In this document: positions 5,290 through 8,323 of the stretch, piece after piece
Position numbering within the stretch: position 1 is the first letter of the stretch
How the letters are laid out: each line of letters begins with the position of its first letter
Origin: Elusimicrobiota bacterium
Lineage (GTDB): Bacteria > Elusimicrobiota > Elusimicrobia > Elusimicrobiales > UBA9959
Direction of reading: 5' to 3'
NCBI GenBank assembly: GCA_030639665.1
Contig: DAOWCC010000107.1
Location: 1-8,323, forward strand
DNA: 8,323 nucleotides
Made by a program: the position numbers and the translations under genes
Notes under the pieces: generated by a model
What the model saw: the letters and a program-made list of their open reading frames with translations, nothing else
Database searches by the model: none
Told to the model about the DNA's origin: nothing

Positions 5290-6737
5290 AGATACTTATT
5301 GCCGCCAGCGAAGCTTTCCCTTTTTGTAAAACGGGTGGACTTGGCGATGTGGTTGGAGCTTTATCACAAATGTTTTCACGGTTGGGCGATCATGAAGTGG
5401 CCTTGTTTCTTCCAAAATACAGAAACATAGAGCGCGGAGCTTTTTCCCTGCGCGCCATTAGCGGTAATTTTCTTATTCCCGTGGCGGATAAATTGGAAAC
5501 GGTGTCAATGTCCCATGTTCAATGGGGGAAGGTATCGGTATATTTTATTGAAAATTCAAAATTTTTTGACAGGCCCGGAATGTATAGGACGCAATACGGC
5601 GATTATAAAGATAATGACGAGAGATTCATGTTTTTTTCAAGAGCGGTTCTTGAGGGAGCTAAATTTATAGGCTTTAAGCCTGATATTATCCATTGTCATG
5701 ATTGGCAAACGGCGCTTGTTCCGGCTTATCTGAAAACCCTTTATCAAATTGATTCGTTTTTTGTTAAAACGGCATCTGTTTTTACCATTAATAATATAGC
5801 CTATCAAGGAATGTTCGCCAAAAAAGCTTTTCTTAAAGCCGGATTTGATTGGAATGATTTTACGCCGGATAAATTTGAGTATTACGGCGGCATAAATTTT
5901 ATGAAAGCCGGTATTATTTTCTCGGATATGATTACTACGGTAAGTCCGACTTATTCGAAAGAGATACAGTCTTATGGGGAATTCGGAAAAGGTCTTGAAG
6001 GTGTTCTTAAACACAGATCAAAAAAACTTTCCGGCATATTAAACGGCATAGATGATGAAATTTGGGATCCCGTAAGCGATATGTTTATAAAGCGCGGTTA
6101 TGACGCCAAGACATTTGCCAAAGGCAAGGCTTATTGCAAAAGGGACTTATTGAAAGAATGCGCGATTGAAGAAAATAAAGAGCTTCTTTTGGCCGGGGTG
6201 GTCTCTCGCCTTGATAATCAGAAGGGTTTGGATATTCTATGCAAAGTAATGCCTCATCTTACGGATAAAATGCAATTTGTCATATTGGGCGCGGGAGATG
6301 AAAAGATTTCCAATGCTTTAAAAAAACTCGCCAAAATTTATCCCAAGAGAGTGTTTTTTAAATCAGGTTTTGATGAGGCTTTGGCTCATAAAATATACGC
6401 GGCTTCCGATATTTTTATCATGCCATCCAGATTTGAACCTTGCGGTCTTTCACAGATGATAGCCATGCTATACGGAAGTTTGCCGGTGGCCACTAAAACC
6501 GGCGGTCTTAAAGATACGGTGTTTTATACGGGAGAGCCGAAAGATTCAAACGGTTTTTTGATAGATGCCGCCAATGAAAAATCTTTGCGCTCGGCCTTGG
6601 GCAAAGCTGTATCGTTTTTTAAGCGTAAGCTATTGTGGAATACCATGATAAAAAACGCCATGAACGGCGATTATTCATGGGACAAATCAGCTGAAGAATA
6701 TCTTAAGATTTTTAAATCAATTCAGAAAGACAGTTGA
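5286..6737 (+). CDS. glgA: Glycogen/starch synthase, GT5 family
   Basis: GlgA adds glucose from ADP-glucose (occasionally UDP-glucose) to the non-reducing end of alpha-1,4-glucan in the cytoplasm. The GT-B fold shows its landmarks: KTGGLGDVVGAL (15-26) for nucleotide-sugar and glucan binding, HCHDWQT (136-142), NGID (253-256), SRLDNQKGLD (307-316; Arg308 and Lys313 match the phosphate-binding pair), and SRFEPCGLSQ (381-390) with the conserved Glu384, then TKTGGLKDTV (403-412). Length 483 is typical. The usual TIHN motif reads TINN (167-170): Asn169 replaces a nearly invariant His. The GTG at 5286 is the only plausible start, since upstream codons in frame reach a stop at 5238 without another start, and MKILIAASEAFPF is the family N-terminus. 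The SD AGGTGG is four bases away, inside a palindromic arm. It may be co-transcribed with galT, 166 bases upstream. Confidence 0.95.
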   Translation: MKILIAASEAFPFCKTGGLGDVVGALSQMFSRLGDHEVALFLPKYRNIERGAFSLRAISGNFLIPVADKLETVSMSHVQWGKVSVYFIENSKFFDRPGMYRTQYGDYKDNDERFMFFSRAVLEGAKFIGFKPDIIHCHDWQTALVPAYLKTLYQIDSFFVKTASVFTINNIAYQGMFAKKAFLKAGFDWNDFTPDKFEYYGGINFMKAGIIFSDMITTVSPTYSKEIQSYGEFGKGLEGVLKHRSKKLSGILNGIDDEIWDPVSDMFIKRGYDAKTFAKGKAYCKRDLLKECAIEENKELLLAGVVSRLDNQKGLDILCKVMPHLTDKMQFVILGAGDEKISNALKKLAKIYPKRVFFKSGFDEALAHKIYAASDIFIMPSRFEPCGLSQMIAMLYGSLPVATKTGGLKDTVFYTGEPKDSNGFLIDAANEKSLRSALGKAVSFFKRKLLWNTMIKNAMNGDYSWDKSAEEYLKIFKSIQKDS

Positions 6738-6805
6738 AAGTATAGAGTTGAGAATTTAAGCCAAAAAAGGGAATTATGTAGTTTCCTCAATTGGTTCTTG
6801 TGAGA

Positions 6806-6840
6806 GACTTGTAACCTGAAACCTGCATCCTGAGACCTGC
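6806..6840 (+). repeat. Seven-base-period array between glgA and the PLD gene
   Basis: Bases 6806-6840 divide into five heptamers: GACTTGT, AACCTGA, AACCTGC, ATCCTGA, GACCTGC. The CCTG core is kept in four of the five. A looser AG-rich seven-base rhythm also follows the glgA stop (6739-6760). It resembles the other spacer arrays in unit number but is C-richer. Confidence 0.6.
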
Positions 6841-6875
6841 TATAGGCCATAGAGCCTATAGCATATAGGTCTTTT
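6834..6875 (+). terminator. Stable hairpin with short T-run after glgA, possible terminator
   Basis: TGCTATAGGC (6838-6847) and GCCTATAGCA (6854-6863) form a perfect ten-base stem with a six-base loop. Outside it, GACC (6834-6837) can pair with GGTC (6868-6871) across a four-base bulge, directly followed by TTTT (6872-6875). A four-T tail is short for an intrinsic terminator. The GGTC arm can instead pair with GACC at 6876-6879, so alternative folds exist. Confidence 0.4.
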
Positions 6876-6904
6876 GACCCTAGTCAAACAGCTGTCCATA
6901 TACT
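6873..6904 (+). promoter_or_regulatory. Possible promoter with an overlapping inverted repeat, upstream of the PLD gene
   Basis: TTTGAC (6873-6878) and GTCAAA (6883-6888) are perfect six-base complements around CCTA, a typical operator-sized palindrome. The same bases give a -35-like TTGACC (6874-6879), with TATACT (6899-6904, 5/6 to the -10 consensus) 19 bases on, longer than ideal. Transcription would start near 6911, only a few bases before the ATG at 6919. The palindrome is certain; promoter or operator function is a guess. Confidence 0.3.
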
Positions 6905-6918
6905 AATCTATAACAGGT

Positions 6919-8217
6919 ATGAAATTCTTTCAAGCCCAATTTAAATTAGCTTTGCTTTTTATTTTGACTTTCTCTCTTCCCACTGCGTGGGCGGGGGAAA
7001 ATACCGCTTTAAATTTACTAAAAAACTCTTCCGTAAGTTTTGAAAAGCCTTCTATTCCCGAAGTCAAACTTAAAATTATCGGTGTTAAACTTAAGAAAAA
7101 CCAAATAACCGAACTTCCCCTTTTCGCTTTTTCCAGGACCACATCGGATATTTCCGCTTATCTCGTGGCGGCTATTGATGACGCTTCTCAAACCATTGAA
7201 GTTGCCTTGTACGGTTTTACTTTGACTAATGTGGCTGAAGCTTTGGTAAGAGCGAAGGATAGAGGTGTTAATGTCCGCATAGTAATAAATCAAAAACACA
7301 CTTTTGTCAGAAGAAGCGAGGAAATTCAATATTTGATAGATAATAATATTAATCTTCGAACCATACGCGGTGTTGGCTCTTACGGCATCATGCATAATAA
7401 GATAGGCATTATTGATAACAGGATTTTGTCCGCGGGTTCTTTTAATTGGGTGGTTTCGGCAAATGTGGCAAATACAGAAAATATGATTTTTACCGCCGAC
7501 ACAAAAACCATAAGAGGTTATTCAAGAGCATTCGAATGGATGTGGACCAATTCCAGAAGTCTTGAAGACGGTCAGGATTATGGCTCCTATCCTCCAAATC
7601 ATTTTGGCCCGGCGCCCGCAGATACCAGGCCTTCGCTTGAATTTCATGGAATTAAATTTCCTTCTTATTCTTTTTCTCCCCGAGGCTCCACTCAGAATCA
7701 TATAATTGCCGCTATAGGAGCCGCCAAAAAGCGTATTACCGCCGCCATTTTCAGTTTTTATTCTCTTCCCGTAGCAGAAGCTCTTGTCAAAGCGGCCAAA
7801 AGAGGCGTGGATGTTAAAATAGTGGTGGATAAGGTGCAAGCCAGTCAGTCGCCGGTAATAAAATATGTTTGGGAAAACGGCGTTAAATTGCGCTGGAGTC
7901 GCGGCCATAATAAAGGCGTAATGCACCATAAATACATGGTGGCGGATGAAGGTTTATTAATGACCGGTTCTTTTAATTGGTCGAATAACGCGCAAAACAA
8001 TAATTTTGAAAATATGTTTTATACCACAAGCGGTTATTATATTAAAGGCTATATTCAAGAATTTAATGAAGTTTATGAATTGGCATATACGCCTACAGCC
8101 GAAGATTTGGCTGAAGATGATGAAAAAGGCTTTCCTGGTAAGAGTGTTGGCAATAATGTCCCCAGCGCCTTTGAATATTACGATCCCTCCGATCCATATA
8201 TAGAATTTTCCAACTAA
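6919..8217 (+). CDS. Secreted phospholipase D superfamily protein with two HKD domains
   Basis: The 432-residue protein starts with a clear signal peptide: MKFFQAQFK, a hydrophobic core, then a likely cleavage after AWA near residue 25. It should act in the periplasm or outside the cell. Two homologous PLD domains follow (about 64-205 and 245-390). Each has an intact HxKx4D motif (His159-Lys161-Asp166; His336-Lys338-Asp343), a downstream GSFNW (173-177, 350-354) and a later Glu (E187, E364). Internal similarity is strong, e.g. AEALVRAKDRGVNVRIV (106-122) and AEALVKAAKRGVDVKIV (286-302), so both half-sites are in one chain. The family includes nucleases, cardiolipin synthases and phospholipases; the substrate cannot be told. 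The tail (392-432) is acidic, Tyr/Pro-rich and apparently disordered. The start is fixed by the signal peptide; the SD-like CAGG ends one base before the ATG. It follows glgA by 181 bases and probably has its own promoter. Confidence 0.9.
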   Translation: MKFFQAQFKLALLFILTFSLPTAWAGENTALNLLKNSSVSFEKPSIPEVKLKIIGVKLKKNQITELPLFAFSRTTSDISAYLVAAIDDASQTIEVALYGFTLTNVAEALVRAKDRGVNVRIVINQKHTFVRRSEEIQYLIDNNINLRTIRGVGSYGIMHNKIGIIDNRILSAGSFNWVVSANVANTENMIFTADTKTIRGYSRAFEWMWTNSRSLEDGQDYGSYPPNHFGPAPADTRPSLEFHGIKFPSYSFSPRGSTQNHIIAAIGAAKKRITAAIFSFYSLPVAEALVKAAKRGVDVKIVVDKVQASQSPVIKYVWENGVKLRWSRGHNKGVMHHKYMVADEGLLMTGSFNWSNNAQNNNFENMFYTTSGYYIKGYIQEFNEVYELAYTPTAEDLAEDDEKGFPGKSVGNNVPSAFEYYDPSDPYIEFSN

Positions 8218-8323
8218 TTTATTCCTATTTTTACTAATCCTGTAAATTTGCAGACTCGCTCATGCAGAGGTTTTTAACGCCGTTGCTCTCTTCGGTTTAT
8301 TCGGTGGCTGCGGAACTCAGTCG
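8218..8323. other. Right-edge stretch without a supported gene
   Basis: After the PLD stop there are about 30 AT-rich bases with no obvious terminator. From about 8249 the sequence becomes visibly GC-richer and contains a direct repeat TGCAGA (8249-8254, 8263-8268). A plus-strand frame from ATG 8262 stays open to the edge for 20 codons, but it has no SD and no recognisable motif. It may be the beginning of a dispersed repeat or of a gene beyond the window. Confidence 0.4.

Noticed and set aside
5637..6014. Minus-strand ORF of 125 codons inside glgA
   Set aside because: Lies wholly opposite conserved GT5 coding sequence, no motif or SD; antisense shadow.
7522..7929. Minus-strand ORF of 135 codons inside the PLD gene
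   Set aside because: Opposes the conserved second PLD domain and has no recognisable product; antisense shadow.
8262..8323. Partial ORF starting MQRFLTPLLSSVYSV at the right edge
   Set aside because: No SD, no recognisable family, only 20 codons visible; chance openness is likely.
1..8323. A defence, toxin-antitoxin or mobile gene cluster
   Set aside because: All sizeable ORFs are assigned to housekeeping or metabolic families plus a secreted PLD protein; no transposase, integrase, nuclease-ATPase pair, or small paired toxin-antitoxin genes are visible. No tRNA or rRNA cloverleaf or core motif was seen either.

Overview
The window is an AT-rich bacterial chromosome segment dominated by housekeeping genes. 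It shows no phage, insertion-sequence transposase, CRISPR or defence genes. A Gram-negative, uncultured-type lineage fits best. Gene content and order (site-2 protease, trpS, scpA, scpB, then galT and glgA) remind me of Elusimicrobiota or Omnitrophota, but that placement is inference from memory and no rRNA is present to confirm it.

Layout: (1) bases 1-126, minus strand, hold the N-terminus of an electron-transfer flavoprotein beta subunit (etfB) that runs off the left edge, with a good sigma-70-type promoter. (2) Bases 127-424 are a divergent spacer with two six-base-period degenerate arrays. (3) On the plus strand follow a minimal M50 site-2 protease (425-1063), tryptophanyl-tRNA synthetase (1129-2247), ScpA (2345-3076), ScpB (3086-4117), a GalT-family nucleotidylyltransferase (4121-5119), a GT5 glycogen/starch synthase (5286-6737) and a secreted two-domain phospholipase-D-superfamily protein (6919-8217). 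(4) The last 106 bases hold no gene I can support.

scpA-scpB-galT are packed with 9- and 3-base gaps and are almost certainly co-transcribed. ScpA and ScpB are the kleisin and winged-helix partners of SMC in chromosome condensation; SMC itself is not in the window. GalT and GlgA probably both act in sugar-nucleotide and glycogen metabolism.

The most unusual signals are between genes. Each of the five larger spacers contains a degenerate tandem array, usually of five or six units, with unit length 6, 7 or 8 bases and a different unit sequence each time; the tight operon junctions lack them. Just before glgA sits a 91-base palindromic element. Its 12-base outer arms are perfect, it has two inner hairpins, and its right arm supplies the ribosome-binding site and part of the GTG start codon of glgA. 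The same stretch can be read as a 31-codon ORF whose stop overlaps that start. Other oddities are a very acidic, repeat-bearing C-terminal extension on ScpB, a His-to-Asn change in a conserved GlgA motif, an insertion in TrpRS, and mutually exclusive hairpins ahead of the PLD gene.
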